Below, piece by piece: positions 40,795 to 50,308 of a stretch of 64,000 bases of DNA. The DNA lies in the NCBI GenBank assembly GCA_048259785.1, contig JBLXHJ010000001.1:558001-622000 (forward strand), in the 5' to 3' direction. Every line of letters begins with the position of its first letter. Within the stretch, counting starts at the first letter, position 1. This stretch comes from Methylophaga sp048259785 (lineage in GTDB: Bacteria > Pseudomonadota > Gammaproteobacteria > Nitrosococcales > Methylophagaceae). Below the pieces are notes generated by a model. That model saw only the letters and a list, made by a program, of their open reading frames with translations, had not been told where the DNA came from and made no database searches. A program made the position numbers and the translations under genes.

Positions 40795-43700
40795 ATGCAG
40801 ATTAGAGAAAAACTCAGTTTAATCGTCATCGTCAGTATTCTGCTGACATCCATACCCGCGGCTATTTGGGTAAGTGCTTATTCAAAAGAAAAGCTTCTTA
40901 ACCGAGAGGTAAATAATCTACTGGCTGTGACTCAGAATCAGGTCGATATCACTTCTCAGAAGCTCAGTTATGCAGAACCTAAATTAAAAGGCTTAGCCCG
41001 TTTACTACAAAGTGAATTAGATAAACCGGTTACAAAGGAAGAAATAGACAAGTTCTATCGAACAGTAGAGCTGAATAGTGACGGGGTTTGGCGTAATAAG
41101 AAAGACCAGTTTGATGGTCAGGTCAATGCCGGGATTTTCATTCCTGACTCAGCTGATTTAACAGATAAACAGAAAGTGATGCATTTACGCATCAAGCAGG
41201 TAATGGATGTTTTTGGCTCATCTGCTAATCGTGTTTATGAAAATGTGTGGTATCTGTCACCCGATTTACGCAGTGAAGTTATTTTTGATTCTCATTATCC
41301 TCAATTTATATTTACTCAGCAGGCTGACAATGATTACACGCAAACGCCTTGGGTAAGCTTAACTTCTCCTTCTGATAATCCCGACAAACAATATACCTTC
41401 ACACCGCCTTTGTTTGACCCTGTTAATCAGGTATGGATGGTGAGTGCGTTATATCCACTTTATATCAATGGAAAGTGGATGGGCTCGCTTGGCGAGGATA
41501 TGCAATTAAGTAATGTGCTGGGCTTTACTTTCAATGAGCAACAACTTTATCCAGACACACAGCATTTTTTGCTGGATAGGCAGGGGAATTTTATTCTCGC
41601 CGGTCAATGGCAAAAGCAGCTTGAGTCAGGTGATGAAAAACAGGTAACGGATTTTCTTGATAAAGAGAATGCACTTAAATTTTTGTTAACACAGAATGTC
41701 GAAGATAGCCCTCAACTGGTTGCAAAAGATGTTGTCGTGAATGGGGAAAAGTATATTGTCATATCCATGTCGGTGGTTCCGGTTGATTGGCGCTACTTTA
41801 AACTTATCCCGATAGATGATTTGATTGAACCCGTTAATCGTTTATTAGCGATTCTGATAGCCGTGTTATTTGCGGTCACCATTTTCTCTGGATGGTTAAT
41901 CACCGTTGCTGTGAATAAGAATGTGATTTCACGCATCACACGCTTGACCAGAGAAATGACACGTTTTGAGTCTGGTCAAAAAGTAGCGTTGACAGCTGAG
42001 CTAAAAGGTAATGATGAAATTACCACTGCAGCCAGAGCGTTCGACTCTATGGCCGAACGAATCGATTCCTACCTAAACCGTATTGCTGAAAGCAAAAAGT
42101 CATTAGCTGAAAGTGAAAGCCGCTGGAAGTTAGCACTAGAATCTACAGGTGATGGTGTCTGGGACATTAATCTTGAAACGGGTACAGCAAGCTATTCTGA
42201 GCGTTGGAAAAAAATGCTGGGATATACAAACGATAGTTTTCCTGACTTATTGGTTGAAGGGTCGGAATACATTCACCCGCAAGATAGAGAGCAGGCCAGA
42301 CTGCGTTTCAGAGGGTATATTTCAGGCGAGTATGCCAATTACCAAGATGAATTCCGAATGCTGTGTGGCGATGGCTCATGGAAGTGGATTATGGCTCGCG
42401 GCATGATCATCAAGCGTGATAGAAATTTACAACCTTTACGTATGATTGGTACTAGTACTGATATTTCCTACTTCAAGAAAATTCAGGATGAGTTACGCAC
42501 AAATACAGCCAAACTCAGAGAATTACTAGAATATAGCCCGATTGCTGTTCGAATTGTTACCAATACCACCAAAAAAATTGTCTTTGCTAATAAACGTTAT
42601 GCGGAGCTGGTTAATCAGAGTAAAGACAAATTACACGATCTCAACCCATTTGCTTTTTACGTTGACCCTGCAGTGGTGAAAACCTATTTAAACCATATCG
42701 CTGAAGGTAAAACCATCTATAACCAACTGACAGAGCTTAATATTTACGGGGAAGGAACAAAATGGACACTGGCTTCCTACTTGCCAATTAAATATGGTGG
42801 TGAGGAATGCAATATCGGTTGGTTCTACGATATTACTGATCGTCTAAAAAGCGAGGAAGCACTGCGTTTACATGCCAGTGTATTTGATGATGCCTGGGAA
42901 GGTATTCTGATTACTGACAAAGATAACCGTATTATTAGCGTGAACCGTGCATTCAGTGAGATCACTGGATACACCCAGGAAGAATTAATCGGTGAAGATC
43001 CTAAAATTCTTGCTTCAGGTCGACAGGGCGCAGAGTTTTATGAAGAAATGTGGGAATGCATCCATACCGAAGGGCGTTGGCGTGGTGAGATATGGAACCG
43101 TAAGAAAAATGGGGAGTTTTTTGCTGAAATCTTGACCGTAAGCGCAATAGAAAATGATGAGGGCGAGATTACCAATTATCTTGGGCTGTTTGTTGATATT
43201 ACGGAGATTAAAAAAACAGAGCATCTTTTAGTCAATATGGCGCACTATGATGCCCTGACACAGCTCGCTAATCGAACACTACTTTCAGATAGGCTCGAAC
43301 AAGCTATCGCCATTGCTAAACGAAGTGAGAAATTGCTGGCGGTATGTTTTCTGGATCTGGATGGGTTCAAACCCGTCAATGATGAATTCGGTCACGAAAT
43401 TGGCGATAAATTACTGATTGCTGTGGCAGAAAGACTAGCCCAAGTTACTCGCTCTGGGGATACAGCAGCTAGAATGGGGGGGGATGAGTTTGTTGTACTT
43501 ATCAGTAACATAAACAATATCGATGAGCTGGATCCCATTCTTACAAGACTCAGCCAGAAGATTGCTGAGCCGATTAAAATTAACCACCGTAAACATCATG
43601 TCACAGCTAGTATCGGCGTGGCTATTTATCCCTTAGATAATGTGGACGGTGATACCTTGATTCGTCATGCGGATTTGGCTATGTATGAAGCCAAACAGGC

Positions 43701-44541
43701 GGGGAGGGATGGCTATCATATCTTTGATGCTAAGCTGGATCAGCAGATGCATGAATACCATTCCCAACTGGAGCGATTACATCTGGCGTTGATTGGTGAA
43801 GAGTTCAGGCTTTATTATCAGCCAAAAGTGGACCTTCGTCATAACCGTGTTGTTGGTGTAGAAGCGCTTATCCGTTGGCAACATCCTGAAAGAGGTTTAT
43901 TGGGTGCCATGGAATTTTTGCCTATTATTGAAGATCATGAGTTCAGTATTGAGTTAGGCGACTGGGTATTAAAAACAGCATTCAACCAACTGCAAACATG
44001 GCATGAAAGCAATTTGCATATTCAAGTCAGTATCAATGTATCGGCCAGACAAATTCAGCACGATGCCTTCTTAAACAAACTCGAATCATTATTGAAGCAA
44101 TACAAAACTATATCGGCTGATGATATCGAGCTGGAGATTCTGGAAACCTCGGCGCTGGAAACGGTTCAGACAGCGCAGGTTGTGGCGGCCGCAAGTAGTT
44201 ATTTGGGAGTGCCGTTTGCTCTGGATGACTTTGGCACCGGTTATTCTTCGTTGTCATATCTGAGAAAACTACCAGTCAGAACCTTAAAAATTGACCAGAG
44301 CTTTATCCGGGATATGTTGGGTAATGATGAAGACATGGCGATTGTGAAAGGCGTGATTGAGCTGGCTCAAGTCTTTAAACGCAATATCATCGCCGAAGGT
44401 GTTGAAACTGAAGCGCATTTTAAACCGCTGATGGATATGGGCTGTGATATTGCGCAAGGTTACGCCATTGCTAAGCCCATGCCAGCTGACGAAGTGCTTG
44501 AGTGGGTAAAACACTATGAAAATGCGCACAGGAAAAACTAA
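40795..44541 (+). CDS. Membrane Cache-HAMP-PAS-GGDEF-EAL c-di-GMP signalling protein
   Basis: 1248-residue sensor combining c-di-GMP synthesis and breakdown domains. Order: TM1 (about 7-27), large periplasmic Cache-like sensor (about 30-340), TM2 (about 346-370), HAMP (370-425), and three PAS domains (about 440-560, 575-690, 695-815). Next come GGDEF (about 820-985) with an intact RMGGDEFVVL, and EAL (about 1000-1240) with VEALIRWQHP, ETSALE, DDFGTGYSSLSYL and AEGVETE. Both catalytic motifs look complete, so the protein could be bifunctional. An eight-G run (43476-43483) encodes part of GGDEF. It lies about 1 kb from a c-di-GMP riboswitch-like leader. Confidence 0.93.
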   Translation: MQIREKLSLIVIVSILLTSIPAAIWVSAYSKEKLLNREVNNLLAVTQNQVDITSQKLSYAEPKLKGLARLLQSELDKPVTKEEIDKFYRTVELNSDGVWRNKKDQFDGQVNAGIFIPDSADLTDKQKVMHLRIKQVMDVFGSSANRVYENVWYLSPDLRSEVIFDSHYPQFIFTQQADNDYTQTPWVSLTSPSDNPDKQYTFTPPLFDPVNQVWMVSALYPLYINGKWMGSLGEDMQLSNVLGFTFNEQQLYPDTQHFLLDRQGNFILAGQWQKQLESGDEKQVTDFLDKENALKFLLTQNVEDSPQLVAKDVVVNGEKYIVISMSVVPVDWRYFKLIPIDDLIEPVNRLLAILIAVLFAVTIFSGWLITVAVNKNVISRITRLTREMTRFESGQKVALTAELKGNDEITTAARAFDSMAERIDSYLNRIAESKKSLAESESRWKLALESTGDGVWDINLETGTASYSERWKKMLGYTNDSFPDLLVEGSEYIHPQDREQARLRFRGYISGEYANYQDEFRMLCGDGSWKWIMARGMIIKRDRNLQPLRMIGTSTDISYFKKIQDELRTNTAKLRELLEYSPIAVRIVTNTTKKIVFANKRYAELVNQSKDKLHDLNPFAFYVDPAVVKTYLNHIAEGKTIYNQLTELNIYGEGTKWTLASYLPIKYGGEECNIGWFYDITDRLKSEEALRLHASVFDDAWEGILITDKDNRIISVNRAFSEITGYTQEELIGEDPKILASGRQGAEFYEEMWECIHTEGRWRGEIWNRKKNGEFFAEILTVSAIENDEGEITNYLGLFVDITEIKKTEHLLVNMAHYDALTQLANRTLLSDRLEQAIAIAKRSEKLLAVCFLDLDGFKPVNDEFGHEIGDKLLIAVAERLAQVTRSGDTAARMGGDEFVVLISNINNIDELDPILTRLSQKIAEPIKINHRKHHVTASIGVAIYPLDNVDGDTLIRHADLAMYEAKQAGRDGYHIFDAKLDQQMHEYHSQLERLHLALIGEEFRLYYQPKVDLRHNRVVGVEALIRWQHPERGLLGAMEFLPIIEDHEFSIELGDWVLKTAFNQLQTWHESNLHIQVSINVSARQIQHDAFLNKLESLLKQYKTISADDIELEILETSALETVQTAQVVAAASSYLGVPFALDDFGTGYSSLSYLRKLPVRTLKIDQSFIRDMLGNDEDMAIVKGVIELAQVFKRNIIAEGVETEAHFKPLMDMGCDIAQGYAIAKPMPADEVLEWVKHYENAHRKN

Positions 44542-44545
44542 GTGT

Positions 44546-45070
44546 ATGGCCAATATTCTGCTTGATAAATCACATAAAAAACTTATTCAATCAGCAATTG
44601 AACTGGGTAACTGGTTATTGGGGCTGACATCGTTATCTGAAGACGATAAAAAAGCCGTGCAATCTATTCAGCAGGTATTAAATAAGCTGCCCAAAATAAA
44701 CGATGGCACCTTAGCCATGTATGGCTTTAGTGTGGAACGCGGTGATGACGAGCAGGGGTTAGTTAGGGGCTGGGATATTAGTGTGGAGTATTTTGCTCAT
44801 GATCCTGAGCAGCAAGGTGGTCTGGAAATATTCAGTTCTTATTTACCGATTCCTGAATCAACAGATAAAGATGTGTTAGCCATCAAAAAACAAAATGAAG
44901 TCTATTTCCACTGGCCTATTGGTGATATTTGTAATCTGGTTAAACAAGAACAGGCGCAGCAGTGGATAACAGCAGTAAGCCAACCGCAGGCTCTACTATC
45001 TGAGGGGGACAGACTTCGGGTGGAGATTGTGTATCAGGATTTTTACAGTGAGATTGAGTTGCCTGGTTAA
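44546..45070 (+). CDS. Conserved hypothetical cytoplasmic protein
   Basis: The 174-residue product lacks a signal peptide or membrane segment and I recognise no domain. Notable segments are KLIQSAIELGNWLLGLTSLSEDDKKAVQSIQQVLNKLP and RGWDISVEYFAHDP. ATG 44546, 4 bases after the GGDEF-EAL stop, is preferred over ATG 44516, which overlaps that gene by 26 bases. The tight spacing suggests co-transcription and a possible accessory role. It ends at a bidirectional terminator. Confidence 0.65.
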   Translation: MANILLDKSHKKLIQSAIELGNWLLGLTSLSEDDKKAVQSIQQVLNKLPKINDGTLAMYGFSVERGDDEQGLVRGWDISVEYFAHDPEQQGGLEIFSSYLPIPESTDKDVLAIKKQNEVYFHWPIGDICNLVKQEQAQQWITAVSQPQALLSEGDRLRVEIVYQDFYSEIELPG

Positions 45071-45080
45071 ACAGCAGGCA

Positions 45081-45108
45081 AAAAAAAGTCTGAGAAACTC
45101 AGACTTTT
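45081..45108. terminator. Bidirectional terminator
   Basis: GTCTGAG (45088-45094), loop AAA, CTCAGAC (45098-45104), with seven As on the left and four Ts on the right. On the minus strand the TGA of the 60-residue gene forms part of the stem. Confidence 0.85.
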
Positions 45109-45281
45109 ACGTTTAGATTATTGCCTTGTGTGGCAGTAGGTGCGGGAAGAGCAGATTCAATCAGTTTTAACGCATTGGCACCATCTAGTTTGGCTTTGTT
45201 GTTACTCATTTGAGCACTTTTGACCATCAGATAATCATCGATACTGATTTTCGGGCTGCCTTGTGTTGCTGAAATACTCAT
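45099..45281 (-). CDS. 60-residue small protein, weakly like YjfB putative motility proteins
   Basis: A perfect AGGAGG Shine-Dalgarno (45288-45293) precedes the ATG, strong evidence that this short frame is real. The product has a Ser/Asn-rich N-terminus, a helix (DGANALKLIESALPAP) and a tail ending GNNLNVKV. That layout resembles the YjfB family (helix, Leu-rich segment, G-x-x-(I/L)-(D/N)-V-(R/K)), but the match is weak. The stop codon is embedded in the terminator stem. It could be a motility-associated or unrelated small protein. Confidence 0.6.
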   Translation of the reverse strand: MSISATQGSPKISIDDYLMVKSAQMSNNKAKLDGANALKLIESALPAPTATQGNNLNVKV

Positions 45282-45470
45282 GTCTTACCTCCTACTTTTT
45301 GTGTCATCTTACATGACCTTAGTTATCTTCTGCGATAAATAGTTCACATAATTCTTATATCGGCCTGTTGCAGTAACACTTTAGAATCAAATGCTTTTTG
45401 ATTTTTTGTCATCGTTTTGACATGACTGTGTGATTGACTTTCAAGATTATCATTCATCCATGTATAACTC

Positions 45471-47183
45471 ATGACAGCAGCAAGTGTGACACGTTCATCC
45501 AAGGTGATTCCTTATTTACTCGATCATCATTTGGTTGATAGCTTTTCGTTGACTACAGCCGAGTCGTTTCATAAGCAGCAGTTATCACAGAATCCTTCTT
45601 TGCTGGTGAGTTTGGGGCTGATTTCCGAACAACAGATGGCTTCCGCTTATGTGAAATCTCATGATATTGAAAAATGTGACATCAAAGCCTTGCCCACTGA
45701 AGCTCCCGAACATCAGATAGCCAGTCGATTTTTACAAGAGGCGGAATGTTTGCCTGTGTTTATCGACGAAAATGAATTAACGCTGGCGATGGTGAATCCG
45801 GAAGATAGCTTTGCTTGCCAATCAATCGCTCAGTTAACAAAGAAACGGGTTAAAAGACTGGTTATTACCCAGAGTGAATTTAAACAGTTATATGAAAAAT
45901 GGCATGCTGCTCAGCAGGACAAGAATAGGGAGTATGCCGATGGTGTCTTTACAGACACGGATGATGATTCATCGCTGGTGAATCGCCTGAAAGATATGGC
46001 ATCGCAAGAGCCGGTGGTGAAGCTGGTTAACTCATTGCTCAATAAAGCTGTTGAGCAGAATGCGTCTGATATTCACATCGAACCTTTTGAACATCATTTG
46101 GCGGTTCGCTATCGTATGGATGGTGTATTAAAACAGTTGGATTCTCCACCTGTTAAATCCAGTGCCGCCGTGATATCCCGTATCAAAATAATGGCAGAGC
46201 TGAATATCGCTGAACGAAGACTGCCACAGGATGGTCGTCTGCAAATTCATGCTGATGGTCGTTTGATAGATTGCCGTGTTTCCACCACGCCGACGCTGCA
46301 TGGTGAGAGCATTGTGATTCGTTTGCTTGATAAACAAAAAGTGACACTGGATATTCAGCAACTGGGTTTGTCACCACAATCATTAAACGGGCTGATGAAA
46401 CAAATTAAACAGCCTCATGGCATTATTTTGGTGACGGGGCCCACTGGCAGTGGTAAAACCACGACCCTATATTCTGCTTTGCAGCAATTAAATACCGAAG
46501 AGAAAAAAATATTAACCGTCGAAGATCCGATTGAATATCAACTGACGGGCATTAACCAGATCCAGGTCAAACCGCGTATCGGCCTAGGTTTTGCTGAGGC
46601 GCTTCGTGCTCTGGTCAGGCAAGATCCGGATGTGCTGATGATTGGTGAAATGCGTGATAAAGAAACAGCTTCGATAGCGATTCAATCGGCATTAACCGGC
46701 CATTTGGTGTTTTCAACATTGCATACTAACGATGCCAGCAGTGCGGTGACACGCTGTCTGGATATGGGGTTGGAGCATTATTTGCTGGCGGCATCGCTTA
46801 ATGCGGTGATGGCGCAGCGTTTGGTTCGCCGTTTGTGTGTGTCATGTCGTCAACCAATGGCCATGACGGAAGAGAGTTGGAAGTCTTTGATGCCTGATAC
46901 GATTGCATTTGATGAACAGGCGACGATTTACCGTGCTGTTGGCTGTGATCTATGCCAGCAAAGTGGCTATCAGGGACGCACCATGATCAGTGAATTATTG
47001 ATGGTGAGTGATGCTATCCGGCAGCTGATATTACAAAAAGCCGATGCCAAGACCATTGAGCAAAAAGCCATGGAGCAGGGCATGCAGACGCTCAAACAAG
47101 ATGGACTGCGTTTGGTGCTGGCTGGTATGACCAGCATTGATGAGGTGCTTCGTTTAACACAATCACAGCATGCTCATGACTAA
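45471..47183 (+). CDS. gspE: Type II secretion ATPase GspE
   Basis: Cytoplasmic hexameric ATPase powering pseudopilus assembly. The 570-residue protein has the N-terminal GspE/PilB domain (about 30-150), then the ATPase core with Walker A GPTGSGKTTTLYSAL, the Asp box ILTVEDPIEY, the Walker B region DPDVLMIGEMRDKETA and His box LTGHLVFSTLHTNDA. A CxxC...CxxC zinc site (CVSC ... CDLC) is near the C-terminus. It opens an eleven-gene same-strand cluster in the order E-F-G-H-I-J-K-L-M-(C/N-like)-D, with most genes overlapping by a few bases. Confidence 0.95.
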   Translation: MTAASVTRSSKVIPYLLDHHLVDSFSLTTAESFHKQQLSQNPSLLVSLGLISEQQMASAYVKSHDIEKCDIKALPTEAPEHQIASRFLQEAECLPVFIDENELTLAMVNPEDSFACQSIAQLTKKRVKRLVITQSEFKQLYEKWHAAQQDKNREYADGVFTDTDDDSSLVNRLKDMASQEPVVKLVNSLLNKAVEQNASDIHIEPFEHHLAVRYRMDGVLKQLDSPPVKSSAAVISRIKIMAELNIAERRLPQDGRLQIHADGRLIDCRVSTTPTLHGESIVIRLLDKQKVTLDIQQLGLSPQSLNGLMKQIKQPHGIILVTGPTGSGKTTTLYSALQQLNTEEKKILTVEDPIEYQLTGINQIQVKPRIGLGFAEALRALVRQDPDVLMIGEMRDKETASIAIQSALTGHLVFSTLHTNDASSAVTRCLDMGLEHYLLAASLNAVMAQRLVRRLCVSCRQPMAMTEESWKSLMPDTIAFDEQATIYRAVGCDLCQQSGYQGRTMISELLMVSDAIRQLILQKADAKTIEQKAMEQGMQTLKQDGLRLVLAGMTSIDEVLRLTQSQHAHD

Positions 47184-48393
47184 GTTTGTTTATAAGGCAT
47201 TAACAGCTAAAGGCGAGATGATCTCCGGTAGTAAAGAAGAAGCAGATCAGACTGCCGTGGTGCAGTTTCTTCGTCATTCTGGTTATGTGCCGGTGTCGGT
47301 GACCAAACAATCATGGCTGAAAGGGATATTTAATCTACGCCGTGAAAAGCAGCAAGCGCCCTTACCACCCACACATTTACTGACTTTTTTTAGTGAGTTA
47401 GCGACATTACTGGATGCCGGACTAACAGTCGACCAATCATTAAAACGGATGGAACGACTAGCCAGTTCAACGCTATTAAAAGATACGCTGGCTGCACTGC
47501 ATCAAGGTGTGGCTGGTGGTGAGAGTCTGGCAAAAGCGATGACTGCTCAGGGAAAATGTTTCACTGATTTACATATCAATATGGTGCTGGCGGGTGAGAC
47601 TGGCGGGCATTTACCTCAGGTGATGAATGAATTAGCACATTATCAGGAAACGATGGCTTTATTACGCCGACAATTAATATCTGCCTTAACCTATCCGCTG
47701 ATATTGCTAGTCATGTCGATATTATCGATTGTGATGATGATGACCTATGTTATCCCTAAGTTCGTGCCATTATTTGATGGTGCTGAGCAAACCATTCCCT
47801 GGCTGACACAACAGGTGTTTGCCGTTGCCGATTTTTTTGAACACAGCTGGTGGCTGCCTTTGGTTATATTTATTGTGCTGGCACTGGCGATTGATACGCT
47901 TCAAAAACAAAAAACAGGCAAAGTCTGGCTGGATGGAAAAGTACTCAACTTACCTGTCATTGGTTCACTGGTGACCGCCGTTAATATTGGCCGTTTTTCT
48001 CAAAGCATGGCATCAATGCTCACTCATGGTGTGGGTTTAATTGAATCGGTCAATATGGCGTCAGGTTCAATCAATAATGGCAAAATCAAACAAGCACTGA
48101 CTGAGGTAGCAAAACAGGTGTCAAATGGCAGTTCACTTGCCAAAGCATTAACGTCCTTTTCCTGTTTTCCGAGCCTGCTGACAGAGCTGGTTGAAATCGG
48201 TGAACAAACCGGTCAGTTGGAGCCAATGTTTAGCAAAGTGGCAAAAGCCTATCAGCAGCAAGTAGAAGACAAAACCAAACAATTATTAAATTTGGTTGAA
48301 CCGATATTAATTATTGGCTTGGGCGGTATTATTGGCGTCATTATTATTTCTATCATGTTAGCGATGTTGGGCTTAAACGATCTGGTCCGTTAG
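47176..48393 (+). CDS. gspF: Type II secretion inner-membrane platform protein GspF
   Basis: Polytopic platform protein coupling the ATPase to pseudopilus growth. The 405-residue product has two repeated T2SF domains (about 70-190 and 270-395), three membrane segments, and typical motifs LTFFSELATLLDAGLTVDQSL and VGLIESVNMASGSINN. ATG 47176 overlaps gspE by 8 bases; an ATG two codons upstream (47170) is equally possible. Confidence 0.94.
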   Translation: MTKFVYKALTAKGEMISGSKEEADQTAVVQFLRHSGYVPVSVTKQSWLKGIFNLRREKQQAPLPPTHLLTFFSELATLLDAGLTVDQSLKRMERLASSTLLKDTLAALHQGVAGGESLAKAMTAQGKCFTDLHINMVLAGETGGHLPQVMNELAHYQETMALLRRQLISALTYPLILLVMSILSIVMMMTYVIPKFVPLFDGAEQTIPWLTQQVFAVADFFEHSWWLPLVIFIVLALAIDTLQKQKTGKVWLDGKVLNLPVIGSLVTAVNIGRFSQSMASMLTHGVGLIESVNMASGSINNGKIKQALTEVAKQVSNGSSLAKALTSFSCFPSLLTELVEIGEQTGQLEPMFSKVAKAYQQQVEDKTKQLLNLVEPILIIGLGGIIGVIIISIMLAMLGLNDLVR

Positions 48394-48436
48394 TCACTGT
48401 CATTAAAGTTTCATTTTTAGTGGTTATATTCCGCTG

Positions 48437-48856
48437 ATGATGAAAAGAAATAATCGTGGTTTTAGTCTTATCGAATTGCTGGTGGTGCTGGCAATTTTGG
48501 CATTATTGGTTGGTCTGGTCGGTCCCAGAGTGATGAAACAGTTAGGTGGGGCGAAAGCTGATACCGCTGTTTTACAGATTGCTGATCTGCAAGCCTCACT
48601 TGATATTTATTATTTGGATATGGGTGTGTATCCGACTTCTACTCAGGGGTTGACGGCGCTGATTGAGAAACCGGCTGATGTCTCCGGCTGGAATGGCCCT
48701 TATCTGAAGAAGAAAAAAGTACCCTTAGATCCTTGGGGACATGCTTATCATTATGTTTCGCCCGGTAAATATGGTGACTATGACCTATATTCATTAGGTG
48801 CCGATAATCAGCAGGGTGGTAGTGGTGATGATCAAGACATCACCAGCTGGGAGTAA
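48437..48856 (+). CDS. gspG: Major pseudopilin GspG
   Basis: Main subunit of the type II secretion pseudopilus. The 139-residue prepilin has a short basic leader and the cleavage motif RG-FSLIELLVVLAILALLVGLVGP. The GspG body contains YYLDMGVYPTSTQGL and KKKVPLDPWGHAYHYVSPGKYGDYDLYSLGADNQQGG, the calcium-site region typical of GspG. A 43-base gap separates it from gspF. Confidence 0.96.
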   Translation: MMKRNNRGFSLIELLVVLAILALLVGLVGPRVMKQLGGAKADTAVLQIADLQASLDIYYLDMGVYPTSTQGLTALIEKPADVSGWNGPYLKKKKVPLDPWGHAYHYVSPGKYGDYDLYSLGADNQQGGSGDDQDITSWE

Positions 48857-48861
48857 CGGTA

Positions 48862-49314
48862 TTGTCATCTCCGGCAATAGCAAAAGGCTTTACGCTGATT
48901 GAATTATTAGTGGTGATGAGCCTGTTGGTGATGGTCATGAGTTTATTGCCACCGTTATTTCGTCCCGTGATGGAACATCATAGTCTTTATTCTGAATCTC
49001 AGCGTTTAGTGCTGTTAATGCGACAAGCGCGAAATGAGGCCATGCTGAGTCAAAAAACGCAGCGTATTGATCTGGATGCCTCAAAACAACGAATAGCCTA
49101 TAACAATCAACACGTTCAGCTTGCTGCCAGCACAAAGCTTGATGCGAAGGTCAGCCGTCAATCTGACAATAGCCAGCAGGGAAGTATTGTGTTTTATGCC
49201 GATGGCAGTAGTAGCGGCGGCCAGTTGCTATTAGCAGATAATCATTATGCCTTTGCCATTGATGTGAACTGGGTGACCGGGCAAATTCAGTTAAGTAAAC
49301 AGTTGCCAATGTGA
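48862..49314 (+). CDS. gspH: Minor pseudopilin GspH
   Basis: 150-residue prepilin with leader MSSPAIAKG and cleavage motif G-FTLIELLVVMSLLVMVMSLLPP, then the RLVLLMRQARNEAMLSQ helix found in GspH. The start is TTG, 5 bases after gspG. The C-terminal half is weakly conserved, as usual. Confidence 0.85.
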   Translation: MSSPAIAKGFTLIELLVVMSLLVMVMSLLPPLFRPVMEHHSLYSESQRLVLLMRQARNEAMLSQKTQRIDLDASKQRIAYNNQHVQLAASTKLDAKVSRQSDNSQQGSIVFYADGSSSGGQLLLADNHYAFAIDVNWVTGQIQLSKQLPM

Positions 49315-49685
49315 TGAAACAGCAAGGCTTTAGTTTACTTGAGTTACTGGTGGCTTTCAGTTTGATGAGTGTGTCTTTAGTCATACTGTTTCAGTTGTAT
49401 GCAAAAGGTCAGCAAGTTATTCGTCTGGGCCAGGATTTTAACGTGGCGACCAGTATTGCTGAATCCTTGATTGCTCAGGCTACATATCAAGCCAGTGGCA
49501 CTCAACAATCCGGCACCACTGAGAAGCAGTTTCATTGGCAGCTAACGATTCAACCGACAAATGGCAGTGCATCGTCAAAACTACCTCTACAAGAAGTCAG
49601 CGCCGATGTGTCATGGCAGCGCTCGGGTAAACCGTATCAGATACATCTTTCTACATTAGTACCTGTGAGTAAGGCCGCACCATGA
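49314..49685 (+). CDS. gspI: Minor pseudopilin GspI
   Basis: Short prepilin (123 residues) with leader MKQQG and cleavage motif FSLLELLVAFSLMSVSLVILFQLY, then a small globular domain (FHWQLTIQPTNG). ATG 49314 overlaps the gspH stop by one base (TGATG); a GTG directly upstream (49311) is an alternative. The conserved Glu5 of the pilin is present. Confidence 0.87.
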   Translation: MKQQGFSLLELLVAFSLMSVSLVILFQLYAKGQQVIRLGQDFNVATSIAESLIAQATYQASGTQQSGTTEKQFHWQLTIQPTNGSASSKLPLQEVSADVSWQRSGKPYQIHLSTLVPVSKAAP

Positions 49686-50308
49686 ATAAGCAATCAGGTT
49701 TTACCTTATTAGAAATGCTGATTGCCATTAGTTTAATGACGATTATGCTGGGTTTGTTGTTCAGTGCCTCACGTACGCTCAGTGGACAGACTCAGTCCGG
49801 CATTGAGCAGGTGCAGATGAATGATGATATCCGACTGGTAACTCAATTTGTCAGACGACTTATCAGCCAGACCTCACCGATTGTGATGAATCAGGGCAGC
49901 GCATATCCAGTGTTATTTTCAGGAGCAAAACATCAGCTTGGCTTTGTTTCTACTTTACCTGCTCATGCTGGCGGCAACAGCTTGTATTGGGTTGAGTTGA
50001 TGCTTAAAGAAAACCAACTGGTGATGAAGTATCAGCCATTATTAAGTGTGCTGAAAAATCGTAATGATAGTCAGCAACTGACGTTGTTAAACAGCGTGGA
50101 TTCGCTCGATTTCTCCTATGCTGATATCGACAAACAAAACTCACCAAGATGGCAGTCAGACTGGCAGAAAAACAATCAATTACCGCCGCTTATTTCAGTG
50201 ACTGTGGCGCAGCAGCGTGGTGGTGATAAATATCCGATAGTCGTGTCTTTACCAGCCCAGGTGACCCGGATGCGGGATCATCTCAGTGTTCAGCGAACGG
50301 GGTTATGA
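49682..50308 (+). CDS. gspJ: Minor pseudopilin GspJ
   Basis: 208-residue prepilin with leader MNKQSG and FTLLEMLIAISLMTIMLGLLFSASRTL. The body includes VRRLISQTSP and LLNSVDSLDFSYAD, placing it with GspJ. It overlaps gspI by the ATGA junction and gspK by the same pattern. Confidence 0.88.
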   Translation: MNKQSGFTLLEMLIAISLMTIMLGLLFSASRTLSGQTQSGIEQVQMNDDIRLVTQFVRRLISQTSPIVMNQGSAYPVLFSGAKHQLGFVSTLPAHAGGNSLYWVELMLKENQLVMKYQPLLSVLKNRNDSQQLTLLNSVDSLDFSYADIDKQNSPRWQSDWQKNNQLPPLISVTVAQQRGGDKYPIVVSLPAQVTRMRDHLSVQRTGL

